A DNA stretch of 55,478 nt. Origin: JBFWIW01 sp050253535 (GTDB lineage Bacteria > Bacillota > Clostridia > Oscillospirales > Oscillospiraceae). Shown piece by piece: positions 33,581 to 41,656 of the stretch. The stretch spans positions 1 to 55,478 of the forward strand of contig JBFWIW010000013.1 of NCBI GenBank assembly GCA_050253535.1. The letters are read 5' to 3'. The notes under the pieces were generated by a model that did no database searches, had not been told where the DNA came from, and saw nothing but the letters and a program-made list of their open reading frames with translations. The position numbers and the translations under genes are program-made. The first letter of the stretch is position 1. Each line of letters begins with the position of its first letter.

Positions 33581-34762
33581 ATGAATAGTTTTACGTTTTC
33601 TGTACCGGAAGATGTCATTTTCGGTGTCGGAAGTCTCTCCAAGCTCTCTGATATTCTGGATAGATGCGGCTCCGGCAGCACTTTTGTCATCTCCGACCAC
33701 GGACTTGAAAAGCTCGGCATTGTTGAACGTGTAATCAGTGTTTGCAATGAAAAGCATCTGTCCGTGGTATCTTTTCTCGATGTTGAGCCTAATCCTTCAG
33801 TAGAGACGGTTAACTCCGCGCTCGCTTGTTATAAGGCCTGTGGAGCGACCAGTATTGTTGCGCTCGGCGGAGGCAGTCCGATGGACGTTGCGAAAGCTGT
33901 TGCTGTGCTTGCGGTTCACGGCGGGGAGATAACGGACTATGAAGGCTTGGGCAGGGTTCCGGGCGATGTTGTACCCCTTATAGCGATACCGACGACGGCC
34001 GGTACCGGTTCGGAGGTCACGGCGAATGCAGTTATAACAGACCACAGGAGAGACTGGAAATTCGCTATAATCAGCCCTAAGATAATCCCAAAATACGCCA
34101 TATTAGATTCTCTTCTCATTCGTTCTCTGCCTCCGTTTATCGCCGCATCGACCGGAGTGGACGCGTTCATTCACGCAATGGAAGCGTATCTATCGCAGGG
34201 GGCGTCGCCTTTTACTGACGCCGTCGCGGAAAAGGGAATGGAGCTTATCGGCGCGAATATCCGTGCCTTCGTAGCCTGCAGAGCAAATGCAGATGCGGCG
34301 GATGCCATGCTCGTGGGTTCCATGTTTGCGGGAATGGCCTTTGCCTGGGCGAGGCTCGGCGACATACATGCGATGTCGCATCCTGTGAGCGCTTACTATA
34401 ATGTCCCACATGGGGTGGCAAATTCAGTACTTATGCCCGCTGTGCTCGAATATAACGAGCTTGCCGACACGGGCAGGTATCAGAAAATACATGGTTTTCT
34501 GAAAAAGGACAAGGGCCCGTTCGCCCCGCCGTATGGGCCTGGAGCTCTGGTCAGTGAAGCAAGACAGCTTCTTACCGATCTTGGCATACCCGGTTCCTTA
34601 TCCGACGTAAGGGAGATCGTTCAGGCCGGCGGCATCTCGGAGGAGACGCTCGACAGGATGTGTGCGGACACACTGAAGAGCGGGAACGTGCTTGCAAACC
34701 CGCGTACAGCGGCTTTTGACGACATAAAAGCGATATACAGGCGCGCTATGGAGAGACTGTAA
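33581..34762 (+). CDS. Iron-containing alcohol dehydrogenase
   Basis: NAD(P)-dependent group III alcohol dehydrogenase. 393 residues with the nucleotide-binding GGGSPMDVAKA, the IPTTAGTGSEVT segment and the metal ligands Asp and His (TGVDAFIHAMEAY), His (GDIHAMSHP) and His (NVPHGVANS). Typical fermentative enzyme for short alcohols or diols, or butanol/propanediol type; substrate not predictable. An AT-rich 165-bp region with AAAGGG before the ATG precedes it. Ends five bases from convergent spmB with no terminator between. Confidence 0.9.
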   Translation: MNSFTFSVPEDVIFGVGSLSKLSDILDRCGSGSTFVISDHGLEKLGIVERVISVCNEKHLSVVSFLDVEPNPSVETVNSALACYKACGATSIVALGGGSPMDVAKAVAVLAVHGGEITDYEGLGRVPGDVVPLIAIPTTAGTGSEVTANAVITDHRRDWKFAIISPKIIPKYAILDSLLIRSLPPFIAASTGVDAFIHAMEAYLSQGASPFTDAVAEKGMELIGANIRAFVACRANADAADAMLVGSMFAGMAFAWARLGDIHAMSHPVSAYYNVPHGVANSVLMPAVLEYNELADTGRYQKIHGFLKKDKGPFAPPYGPGALVSEARQLLTDLGIPGSLSDVREIVQAGGISEETLDRMCADTLKSGNVLANPRTAAFDDIKAIYRRAMERL

Positions 34763-34767
34763 ATCCC

Positions 34768-35289
34768 TTATTTGCCGAAAAACAGCCGTGTGAAAAAGGA
34801 TGCCGCAATAAAACCTGCCAGATCAGCGCATAGCGCAGCAGGTATGGCATAGCGGGTCTTTTTGACGTTTGCCGCGCCGAAGTAGATGGCAATAACGTAG
34901 AAAGTGGTCTCCGTCGAACCGAGCATGACGGCAGCGGTGCGTCCCAGAAGCGAATCCGCACCATATTTAGATATTATCTCCGAACCAACGGCGAGAGCGC
35001 CGCTCCCGCTTATGGGCCGCAGGAAGACAAGAGATGCCGTTTCGGGCGGTATCCCGAAAAACTGAAATACCGGGGTGAGAACAGCCGTAGCTGCGTCCAG
35101 GGCGCCTGAGGCGCGCAGCATGGAAACGGCGGATAACAGAGCGACGAGCGACGGAAATATCTTAAGGACGACCTGAAGCCCGGAATTAGCGCCACAGGTC
35201 AGGGCGGAGAATACATCCACCTTTTTTCCCAGCGCATATACCGCGGTGAGCGCAAGTATACCGGGGACAATGAAGGAGAAAGTGTCCAC
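34768..35289 (-). CDS. spmB: Spore maturation protein B
   Basis: 173-residue membrane protein of the nucleoside-recognition/SpmB family, needed in Bacillus for full spore-core dehydration. About five hydrophobic spans; FLRPISGSGALAVGSEII and MLGSTETTFYVIAIYFGAA are family marks. GTG start at 35289 directly abuts the spmA TAG, so the two are translated together. Confidence 0.93.
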   Translation of the reverse strand: MDTFSFIVPGILALTAVYALGKKVDVFSALTCGANSGLQVVLKIFPSLVALLSAVSMLRASGALDAATAVLTPVFQFFGIPPETASLVFLRPISGSGALAVGSEIISKYGADSLLGRTAAVMLGSTETTFYVIAIYFGAANVKKTRYAIPAALCADLAGFIAASFFTRLFFGK

Positions 35290-35865
35290 CTATCGTCTCC
35301 ACAATCTTGCCAGAAGTTTTACTGTTGAAAGTCCGGCGGCAACTGAAACAATAGATGTTGCCCACACGGCGGGCAGGATATCAAACGGAGCCGCGCTTCC
35401 GCAGGCAGCGCGCACCGCTGCGACAGTTGCCGGAATGAGTTGGACGGACGCAGTGTTTAGTACTGTCAGCGTACACAAGTCGTCCGAGGCGACAGCTTTG
35501 CCTTTTGCCATTCTCGTGGCGGCTTTGATTCCCATAGGCGTCGCGGCATTTCCTAACCCCAGGAGATTGGCGGAGACGTTTGCGGATACCGCGCCCATTG
35601 TTTCAGGATCTTTCGCACTTTCCGGAAGAAGGCGCGAAAGTACAGGTCTCAGCAGGGCGGAGAGCTTTTTCATAAGCCCCGCTCTCTTCATAACCTCTAT
35701 CTGTCCGCACCAGAGACAGATAGCCCCGCACATGCCTAGACAGAGCGTCACAGCGTTGCCGGCACCGTCTATCGCGGCGGCTGACACGGCGGGCAGATTT
35801 CCCGCAAGAGCGCCATATACCAGAGATATAACGGCGATTCCGGCCCATATCCAGGCCATTGTCAT
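35290..35865 (-). CDS. spmA: Spore maturation protein A
   Basis: 191-residue partner of SpmB, with about four spans and the segments SANVSANLLGLGNAATPMGI and NTASVQLIPATVAAVR. The pair is required for spore heat resistance and core dehydration in Bacillus. ATG 35865 is preferred to a TTG at 35880 because GGGGGTG sits six bases before it. First gene of the two-gene unit. Confidence 0.93.
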   Translation of the reverse strand: MTMAWIWAGIAVISLVYGALAGNLPAVSAAAIDGAGNAVTLCLGMCGAICLWCGQIEVMKRAGLMKKLSALLRPVLSRLLPESAKDPETMGAVSANVSANLLGLGNAATPMGIKAATRMAKGKAVASDDLCTLTVLNTASVQLIPATVAAVRAACGSAAPFDILPAVWATSIVSVAAGLSTVKLLARLWRR

Positions 35866-35926
35866 ACTTTTCACCCCCAATTTTAAAAAATAATATTAAT
35901 TTTTTATAAATTGCTGTTGACAGATA

Positions 35927-35954
35927 TTGACAAAATATTACCGTGTGTTATACT
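35927..35954 (+). promoter_or_regulatory. Promoter of the AbrB-type gene
   Basis: -35 TTGACA (35927-35932), 16-base spacer, -10 TATACT (35949-35954). A second TTGACA lies 11 bp upstream. Confidence 0.75.
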
Positions 35955-36021
35955 GGCAAAGTGAAGATAACATGAATTAGTCGGGCGGAGTAACGCCCAA
36001 ATATAAGGAGAAGGAACAATT

Positions 36022-36264
36022 ATGAAATCAACAGGAATAGTTAGAAAAGTAGATGAACTGGGAAGGATTGTAATACCCATTGAACTTCGGCGTACGCTTG
36101 ATATCGAAGAGAAGGACTCTCTGGAGATATATGTAAACGAGGACACAATCATTCTCAAAAAGTACGAGCCTGCGTGCATTTTTTGCAATGACGCCAAGAA
36201 TGTGATGAACTACAAAGGTAAGAATATTTGCCATAGCTGCATCGAAGAGCTAAAAGGCAAATAG
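36022..36264 (+). CDS. abrB: AbrB-family transition-state regulator with zinc-ribbon tail
   Basis: 80-residue DNA-binding protein. The N-terminal swapped-hairpin AbrB/SpoVT domain (GIVRKVDELGRIVIPIELRR) is followed by a C-terminal four-cysteine motif, Cys52xxCys55 and Cys70xxCys73, in place of the longer Bacillus AbrB tail. Probable regulator of growth-phase or sporulation genes. AAGGAGAAGG before the ATG. Terminated separately from the dehydratase genes downstream. Confidence 0.9.
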   Translation: MKSTGIVRKVDELGRIVIPIELRRTLDIEEKDSLEIYVNEDTIILKKYEPACIFCNDAKNVMNYKGKNICHSCIEELKGK

Positions 36265-36308
36265 CTAAAACAGAAAAAGAGATTAAAAATATGAACCAAG
36301 CATAATAC

Positions 36309-36339
36309 TGCCGGCAGGCTTTCTGCCGGCATGATTTTT
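36309..36339 (+). terminator. Terminator after abrB / leader of the dehydratase genes
   Basis: TGCCGGCAG pairs with CTGCCGGCA across GCTTT and is followed by TTTTT. A second hairpin, CCTGCGG (36359-36365) with CCGCAGG (36373-36379), lies just downstream, before the next gene's ribosome site. Confidence 0.82.
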
Positions 36340-36399
36340 GGCGGAAGCCAATATATTTCCTGCGGAAGAACCCCGCAGGACAGAAATGAGGGTTTTGCT

Positions 36400-36684
36400 T
36401 TGGTTAACTCCGTACATATCGAAGATACAGATTCCTGCGTCATCGTCACAGCCGATATAAAAAAGGGAGAAAAGGTTACTTTCAGCTGCTTCGGCAAGAT
36501 TAAGAGCGTTATTGCAAAATCTGATGTGCCGGCGTATCACAAGGTGGCGGTTGTCAAAGTCAAGGCTGGAGATTTTGTATATAAATACGGCGAAAAAATA
36601 GGAAGAGCTGAAACTGATATCGAGCCAGGGGACTATGTTCATACGCATAATCTTAAGCCGGTGGGCTTTATTGAGGGGGAATGA
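36400..36684 (+). CDS. UxaA-family dehydratase, small (SAF domain) subunit
   Basis: 94-residue protein made of a SAF domain, corresponding to the N-terminal domain of altronate/galactarate dehydratases and to the small subunit of two-part members such as sulfolactate sulfo-lyase. Segments: VTADIKKGEKV, HKVAVVKVKAGDFVYKYGE, GDYVHTHNL. The TTG at 36400 behind GAGGG is the likely start; the in-frame ATG at 36331 lies in the terminator hairpin. Paired with the large subunit three bases downstream. Confidence 0.85.
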   Translation: MVNSVHIEDTDSCVIVTADIKKGEKVTFSCFGKIKSVIAKSDVPAYHKVAVVKVKAGDFVYKYGEKIGRAETDIEPGDYVHTHNLKPVGFIEGE

Positions 36685-36687
36685 GAA

Positions 36688-37851
36688 ATGACATTTATGG
36701 GGTATAAAAGGCCATACGGCAAAGTGGGTGTGAGAAACCATGTTGTAGTAATGCCAGGTGTCGTCTGCAGTACGGTCGCCGCGGAGAGAATCGTGAATTG
36801 TGCCAAGGGATCTGTCCTGCTCACGAACCCGTTTGGCTGCGGCCAGTGCCAGCAGGAGACTGAGAGGAGCCTGAAAATACTGTCGGGACTGCTGTCGAAT
36901 CCGAATGTCTGGGGCGTACTCATTGTGGGCCTGGGGTGCGAGGCCATTCAGGAGGAAAAATATAGGGCGGCAATTGAGGCTAAATCGCCGGGAAAGCCCG
37001 TTTATTATATAACGATACAAAAAGAGGGCGGACTTGCCCGCACTGTTGCGCGCGGCACGGATATCGTCCAGAAGATGCTCGGTGAGGCGGAGGCCGTCGA
37101 GCGGGTAGAATGCGATATTTCCGAGTTGCTTTTGGGTCTCGAGTGCGGCGGTTCCGATCCCACATCCGGAGCATCGGCGAACGTTGTGCTCGGCAAAGTT
37201 TCGGACAAGCTGATTGACTTGGGCGGAGCTGCGGTAATAAGCGAGACATCTGAATTTATAGGCGGAGAGCATATAGTTAAGAAGCGGGGAGCAACGCCGG
37301 AAATTGGACAGGCGATACACGATGCCGTCGTTGAAAAGGACAAGGCGTTTTTTGCATATGGAGAAGATGTGCGCGACAGCAACCCCTCTCCCGGCAACAT
37401 ACGCGGTGGGCTCACTACGCTTGAGGAAAAATCCCTTGGCTGCATAAAAAAGAGTGGTACGCGGCCCTTCACCGGCTGTTATGCCTACGGCGACCAGATA
37501 AACGAAAAGGGAGTAGCCTTTATGGACACGGCGGCCTACGATCCGATTTCCACTGTGGCGGAGATAGCGGCGGGCGCACAGGTTGTAGTTTTTACGACGG
37601 GGCTGGGAAATCCAATGGGCTGTGCCGTAGCGCCTGTAATAAAGGTAACCGGCAATCATCATACATATGAGTGGTTAAACGACCTTCTGGACTTCGATAC
37701 GAGCGCGAGTCTTCGCGGGGAAAAAACGGTGGACGAGATAGGGGAAGAGCTTTTTGGCCTAATTACGGAAGTGTGTAACGGCAAGAGGGTCAGGGCCGAA
37801 CTCAATGGCGCCGACGTGATGGTCATTGACCAGAGATATATGGGCGCCTAG
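36688..37851 (+). CDS. UxaA-family dehydratase, large subunit
   Basis: 387 residues matching the C-terminal catalytic domain of UxaA/GarD-like lyases: YKRPYGKVGVRNHV, NPFGCGQCQ, GLECGGSDPTSG, GLGNPMGCAVAPVIKVTGN. Cysteines in these segments are typical metal or cluster ligands of the family. With the small subunit it should dehydrate a sugar acid (altronate, galactarate or a similar 2-hydroxyacid), or cleave sulfolactate in the SuyAB branch; the substrate is not resolved. No uronate isomerase lies next to it, although kduD and araB occur further along. Confidence 0.87.
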   Translation: MTFMGYKRPYGKVGVRNHVVVMPGVVCSTVAAERIVNCAKGSVLLTNPFGCGQCQQETERSLKILSGLLSNPNVWGVLIVGLGCEAIQEEKYRAAIEAKSPGKPVYYITIQKEGGLARTVARGTDIVQKMLGEAEAVERVECDISELLLGLECGGSDPTSGASANVVLGKVSDKLIDLGGAAVISETSEFIGGEHIVKKRGATPEIGQAIHDAVVEKDKAFFAYGEDVRDSNPSPGNIRGGLTTLEEKSLGCIKKSGTRPFTGCYAYGDQINEKGVAFMDTAAYDPISTVAEIAAGAQVVVFTTGLGNPMGCAVAPVIKVTGNHHTYEWLNDLLDFDTSASLRGEKTVDEIGEELFGLITEVCNGKRVRAELNGADVMVIDQRYMGA

Positions 37852-37880
37852 ACTTTTATATTTAAATATATTAAATTTTA

Positions 37881-38038
37881 ATACGACTATTCGATTAACC
37901 TGATGATAAAAAGCGGACTGTTTTCCGCCCGGCGGCGTTATCCTCCCAGTCGGGCGACGGCCCTCCGCCATCGTCTGCCTGGGAGGATAAAAAAACATCC
38001 TCGCTGTTTATTTTCATTATCTCAATCAATAGTAGTAT
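37881..38038. repeat. Inverted-repeat element A, copy 2
   Basis: 158-bp second copy of the element at 27546-27699, with the same ends (CGATTAACCTGATGATAAAA at the left, TCTCAATCAATAGTAGTAT at the right) and shared interior GGCGGCGTTATCCTCCCAG. Sits 29 bp after the dehydratase stop. Within it, TCCTCCCAG and CTGGGAGGA could pair as a hairpin. Confidence 0.78.
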
Positions 38039-38072
38039 AAAGGGCGTTCGCAGTATACTGCGAACGCCCTTT
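38039..38072. terminator. 34-bp perfect palindrome, probable bidirectional terminator
   Basis: AAAGGGCGTTCGCAGTA is followed directly by its exact complement, ending CCCTTT, with no loop bases. It lies exactly between the right end of element A and the left end of element B. It could end transcription from both the dehydratase genes and the convergent glycosyltransferase gene. Confidence 0.7.
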
Positions 38073-38229
38073 AATACTGTTATCCCACGAAAGGGTGGAT
38101 ATCTTGGCGGTTGATTTTCCGCGCTGCCGTGTTCTCGTCGGCGGGCGGCAGCCCGCTCTCCTCCTCGGTCTTAAAGGGCAAAAAATTTCCTCGCAAATCT
38201 TATCTCCCCTTTAATGGGATAAAAGTATT
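38073..38229. repeat. Inverted-repeat element B
   Basis: 157-bp non-coding element with terminal inverted repeats: left end AATACTGTTATCCCACGAAA, right end CTTTAATGGGATAAAAGTATT in reverse orientation. The interior resembles element A (GGGCGGCAGCCCGC, AAAAAATTTCCTCGC), so A and B look like related subfamilies. It ends ten bases from the stop of the convergent glycosyltransferase-like gene. One end fragment recurs at 28384-28418. Confidence 0.72.
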
Positions 38230-38239
38230 AATATCGTGC

Positions 38240-39484
38240 TTAATTTTGTTTTTCTACACTACCCATTATCCTTGCCCAGATTATTTTGTTTTGTATGAAA
38301 TCGTCGTAGTGCTTTTTCACGTTTGCGTCGTATTCTTCAAGTTCGTCTAATATACCATAGAACGCCTCGGTGCCGAAATATTTGCATATTGCGGGAAGCG
38401 TCTTTTCAAGGTTAGCCTTCATGCCGCTTATTGTATCCGCGTAGCGGTCACGGTCCGTTATATAAACAAGAAGCGGTTTATACCGTATCCAGCCCACGCA
38501 AGCCTTGTAAAAGCGGGTCGTTATCTGCTCGGAATCCGCCTGTATAAAGCGCAGCTTTATCGGCAGAACGCCGAGCAGAAGGTGGTTATAGGTCGAGAAC
38601 CCGTCGTGGAAGGTATAACATGGGACGCGCATCACCTTTCTCTCTGAAAGGCAGGTACTCAAGAAAGTGTCCTCTCCGCGTGCTCCGGGCGGATTGTAGA
38701 ACGGGAAGACCCTTCCGGGGTCTGTTGTATTTATACACAGGTTGGAACCCGAAATAAATTTTGTGTGGTTTGTCTCCGGCACCTCATATCCGACATTGCT
38801 CGTCAATATGCCCGTATCCGCATAGGTCACACCGCCGTTGGTGATTGTTCTTTTCAGGCTGTCCCAGCTGACGATGTCGTTGCTGATGGCCCCTATGAAA
38901 CGGCGAAAAATGTCCTCGCTGAGGACATCCGTGAACGGGATATACGGGATGGGGGAGATATAGCCACAGTGATGTCCGTATGTAATATCGGCGCCTCTTA
39001 TGTTGTGCAGGTGTGTTTTGAGCACCTCCTGTCCGCCCCATACGGCGGTATTCCGGGTGTTGGTGACCGCCACGGGGTATTCGTCGTCGTCAAGAAAAAG
39101 CAAACAGTCCATACCTTCGGCAACCGCACTGTAAAGCACGACGTTACGCAGAGAGGCATATCCCGCTCCGAAGATCATAGACGCCTCTTCTTCGTCAGCG
39201 ATTCCGCGGCTGGCAAGATGGCGCTTCGCTTTCTCTATTTCATCTTTCCCGATAAAATGCTGCGAGTCCAGCATTTCCGAAATATCGTCGTCAATCGGGG
39301 TATAGTCAGTCTTTTTCGTATTTCTGTAGTTGAGGTCATACGCAACGAACAGGTTAAGACTGACGTGCTCGCTTTCCACCAGGCCGGATTCTTTGAAAGT
39401 ATAAATATAACTTCTTAATACATCTTGAAACGGTTCCCTACCGGTTACAAATCCTATGCCAACTTTTATTTTTTTGTTTTCCAA
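38240..39484 (-). CDS. Glycosyltransferase-like protein of unknown specificity
   Basis: 414 residues, no signal peptide or membrane span. A GT-A-like fold is suggested by the N-terminal strand VGIGFVTGRE, the acidic LFLDDDEYPV (129-138, a DxD-type metal site) and the ISGSNLCINT...GARGEDTFLST region typical of acceptor/catalytic segments with a Glu-Asp pair. I cannot name the family. It starts at TTG 39484 after GGAG and has its own promoter. No other polysaccharide genes are adjacent. Flanked by a repeat at its 3' end. Confidence 0.65.
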   Translation of the reverse strand: MENKKIKVGIGFVTGREPFQDVLRSYIYTFKESGLVESEHVSLNLFVAYDLNYRNTKKTDYTPIDDDISEMLDSQHFIGKDEIEKAKRHLASRGIADEEEASMIFGAGYASLRNVVLYSAVAEGMDCLLFLDDDEYPVAVTNTRNTAVWGGQEVLKTHLHNIRGADITYGHHCGYISPIPYIPFTDVLSEDIFRRFIGAISNDIVSWDSLKRTITNGGVTYADTGILTSNVGYEVPETNHTKFISGSNLCINTTDPGRVFPFYNPPGARGEDTFLSTCLSERKVMRVPCYTFHDGFSTYNHLLLGVLPIKLRFIQADSEQITTRFYKACVGWIRYKPLLVYITDRDRYADTISGMKANLEKTLPAICKYFGTEAFYGILDELEEYDANVKKHYDDFIQNKIIWARIMGSVEKQN

Positions 39485-39530
39485 TATACCATCTCCTTTG
39501 CAAAAGACAAAGAAGCCTGCCTGTAATTAT

Positions 39531-39559
39531 ATTATATACCAATATTTCACAATTTTCAA
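39531..39559 (-). promoter_or_regulatory. Promoter of the glycosyltransferase-like gene
   Basis: On the minus strand: -35 TTGAAA (complement of 39554-39559), 17-base spacer, -10 TATAAT (complement of 39531-39536). Confidence 0.7.
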
Positions 39560-39602
39560 GCAATATCCCGGTAATACAGCCGCCGCTGCGGTGGAGGTTG
39601 TC

Positions 39603-39640
39603 AAAAACCGGCGTGGAACATTTTTTGTCCGCGCCGGTTT
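39603..39640 (-). terminator. Terminator of rsmI
   Basis: AAACCGGCG-GG pairs with CC-CGCCGGTTT around an AT-rich loop; on the minus strand the hairpin is followed by TTTTTGA. It isolates rsmI from the glycosyltransferase-like gene. Confidence 0.8.
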
Positions 39641-39653
39641 AATATTGTAGTTA

Positions 39654-40484
39654 TTATTCTTTTCTGAGGGCACCGTCGTAAAGTACGTTTTTTGGAAAGC
39701 CGGTCTCCCCGGCGGTTTTTTTTGCCGCGTCACGGAGAGAGAGGCCGTTTTCGCGGTACGCGAGAACAGATTCTACCGCATCTTCGAGCGTAATTTCCGG
39801 CTCCGCCATTTCCTGGGCTCCCGCGATTATGAGGACAAACTCGCCGCGCGGCGGGGTTGCCTCAAAATATGCCGACGCCTCAGTGAGAGTCATCCGCAGC
39901 GTCTCTTCGTGGATCTTCGTGAGCTCACGCGATAAAGCTATCTGCCGGTCGCCGAAGTATTCGAGCATATCATGCAGCGTGGACAGAAGTTTGTGAGGCG
40001 CTTCGTAAAATATCATCGTTCTTTTTTCCGATTTCAGCTCCTCAAGATGTTGGAAGCGGCTTTTTTTCGCCGTGGATAAAAACCCTTCGAAAGTAAACCT
40101 GCCCGCCGGCAAAGCGGACAGCGCCAGCGCGCAGACGGCGGCGCAGGGTCCGGGTATACAGATTACCTCTACTCCCGCTCCGGCACATTGACGGGTGAGA
40201 TCCTCGCCCGGGTCACTTATTGCCGGCATACCGGCGTCGGATACCAGGGCGCATGTCTCGCCGCCGAGTATCCTTGCGAGAATCTTCTCGCCGCTCTCCA
40301 TGCGGTTATGCTCATAATAGCTCACCAGCGGTTTTTTTATTCCGAGATGATTGAGCAGTTTTATGGTCACGCGAGTGTCCTCGGCCGCGATGAAGTCAGC
40401 ATTTTTAAAGGTTTCCGCCGCACGCGGGGACAGGTCACCGAGATTTCCTATCGGCGTCCCGACGAGATATAGTATACCTGACAT
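39654..40484 (-). CDS. rsmI: 16S rRNA 2'-O-ribose C1402 methyltransferase
   Basis: SAM-dependent enzyme of the tetrapyrrole-methylase fold that modifies C1402 in the P-site region of 16S rRNA. 276 residues: LYLVGTPIGNLGDLSPRA, AAEDTRVTIKLL, VSDAGMPAISDPG, FYEAPHKL and SRELTKIHEE. Follows trmN6 on the same strand with a 15-bp gap, a common arrangement in Firmicutes. Confidence 0.97.
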   Translation of the reverse strand: MSGILYLVGTPIGNLGDLSPRAAETFKNADFIAAEDTRVTIKLLNHLGIKKPLVSYYEHNRMESGEKILARILGGETCALVSDAGMPAISDPGEDLTRQCAGAGVEVICIPGPCAAVCALALSALPAGRFTFEGFLSTAKKSRFQHLEELKSEKRTMIFYEAPHKLLSTLHDMLEYFGDRQIALSRELTKIHEETLRMTLTEASAYFEATPPRGEFVLIIAGAQEMAEPEITLEDAVESVLAYRENGLSLRDAAKKTAGETGFPKNVLYDGALRKE

Positions 40485-40499
40485 GTCGTTTTCCTCTCT

Positions 40500-41216
40500 T
40501 CAACCCCTGTGATAGATTCGCTTTATTTCATCAGAGTCGCCCCCGCCCTCGTCAGTGAGCATGAGAGGCGGCTCGATAATTAAGCCTGCCTTTCCGCCGC
40601 GCCGGCTCTCGATAAGCACCAGACTGGGGGCTGCGACAGCGTTTTTCTGGATGAGCCGCAGACGCTTAGGCTCAAGACCCGCCTCCGACAGGCGGCAGAA
40701 AGCTTCGGAAAGACGCTCCGGACGATGGACAAGCGCAAATTTGCCGCCCCAGCGCGTGAAATATGCGGCCGCCTGGCAGATGTCTTTCAAAGTACACGTC
40801 CGTTCCTCGCGCGCAATGGCCATATATTCGCCATCCGCAGATTTACCGCTCCCCGCCGGGAAATACGGCGGATTGGACACGACAATGTCATAAGCGCCCG
40901 CACCGGGCATGGAGCGGTGATCGCGCAGATCGGCACAAAAGGTACGAAGCCTTTCAGAAAGTCCGTTTATTTCAGCGTTTTGCCGCGCAAGTTCCGCCGC
41001 ATGGGGCAGGATATCGAAGGCGTCCGCCGAGAGGACGGAATTTTCCCACGCGAGGATGAGTGATACTATACCGGAGCCACAGCCAATATCGAGCAAGTGC
41101 TTTGCCGTGCCCACTCTTACAAACGCTGCCAGCATGACAGCATCGGTACCCAGTGTGAGGACGCCATCGCCTCTTAAAAGACGGGGCCCATTCGGCCACA
41201 GTTCATCATAAATCAT
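40500..41216 (-). CDS. tRNA1(Val) adenine-N6 methyltransferase-like protein
   Basis: 238-residue class I SAM methyltransferase: LLRGDGVLTLGTDAVMLAAF at the start, motif I LDIGCGSG (42-49), catalytic NPPYF (about 119-123) and the family N-terminal region of TrmN6/YfiC. Members modify A37 of tRNA1(Val) in E. coli; the substrate in Firmicutes is less certain. First gene of the unit with rsmI. Confidence 0.9.
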   Translation of the reverse strand: MIYDELWPNGPRLLRGDGVLTLGTDAVMLAAFVRVGTAKHLLDIGCGSGIVSLILAWENSVLSADAFDILPHAAELARQNAEINGLSERLRTFCADLRDHRSMPGAGAYDIVVSNPPYFPAGSGKSADGEYMAIAREERTCTLKDICQAAAYFTRWGGKFALVHRPERLSEAFCRLSEAGLEPKRLRLIQKNAVAAPSLVLIESRRGGKAGLIIEPPLMLTDEGGGDSDEIKRIYHRG

Positions 41217-41254
41217 ATTAATAGTATCTCCAAAAGAATTATCTCCATAAAGAA

Positions 41255-41286
41255 TTGAGGGCGATATGTCATCATATCGCCCTCAA
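41255..41286 (-). terminator. Probable terminator of the ferredoxin gene
   Basis: TTGAGGGCGATATG (41255-41268) pairs perfectly with CATATCGCCCTCAA (41273-41286). The T run on the minus strand is weak (TTCTTTAT), so termination may be partial. Confidence 0.7.
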
Positions 41287-41299
41287 TACGTGATCAAGA

Positions 41300-41467
41300 T
41301 TACTCGGAGATTGCACTGACAGGGCAGCCTTCTTCACAAGCGCCGCAGTCGATGCAAGCATCTGCGTCGATTTCGTAGTGGGAATCGCCCTCTGAGATAG
41401 CAGAAACAGGGCAAATCTCAGCACAAGCGCCACAGGAAATGCAATCATCGCTAATTTTACGTGCCAT
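41300..41467 (-). CDS. 2[4Fe-4S] ferredoxin
   Basis: 55-residue clostridial-type ferredoxin, a low-potential electron carrier of fermentative metabolism (pyruvate:ferredoxin oxidoreductase, hydrogenase and similar). Two clusters are encoded by Cys9xxCys12xxCys15xxxCys19Pro and Cys38xxCys41xxCys44xxxCys48Pro; the halves are internal duplicates. The ATG at 41467 follows GGAGG. A likely promoter is TTTAAA, 17 bases, TACAAT (complement of 41519-41524). Too short for a 60-residue scan. Confidence 0.97.
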   Translation of the reverse strand: MARKISDDCISCGACAEICPVSAISEGDSHYEIDADACIDCGACEEGCPVSAISE

Positions 41468-41656
41468 AATTATGTACCTCCATTATTTTATGTGCTGCCA
41501 ATGGGATTTAGCAATTGCATTGTAACATAAGAATTAAGAAATTTAAAGGTTAATTTTCTTTTTTGCATGTATCTTTTACAAGAAATTTTAATAAGCGCAT
41601 AAAGATATTTATTTTTGAAATAATAAGTATAAATTAGTATAAAAGGAGGTTGGAAA

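Noticed and set aside
36283..37662. 459-codon minus-strand frame
   Set aside because: Antisense to the dehydratase subunits; composition is that of a shadow frame and it runs through a terminator.
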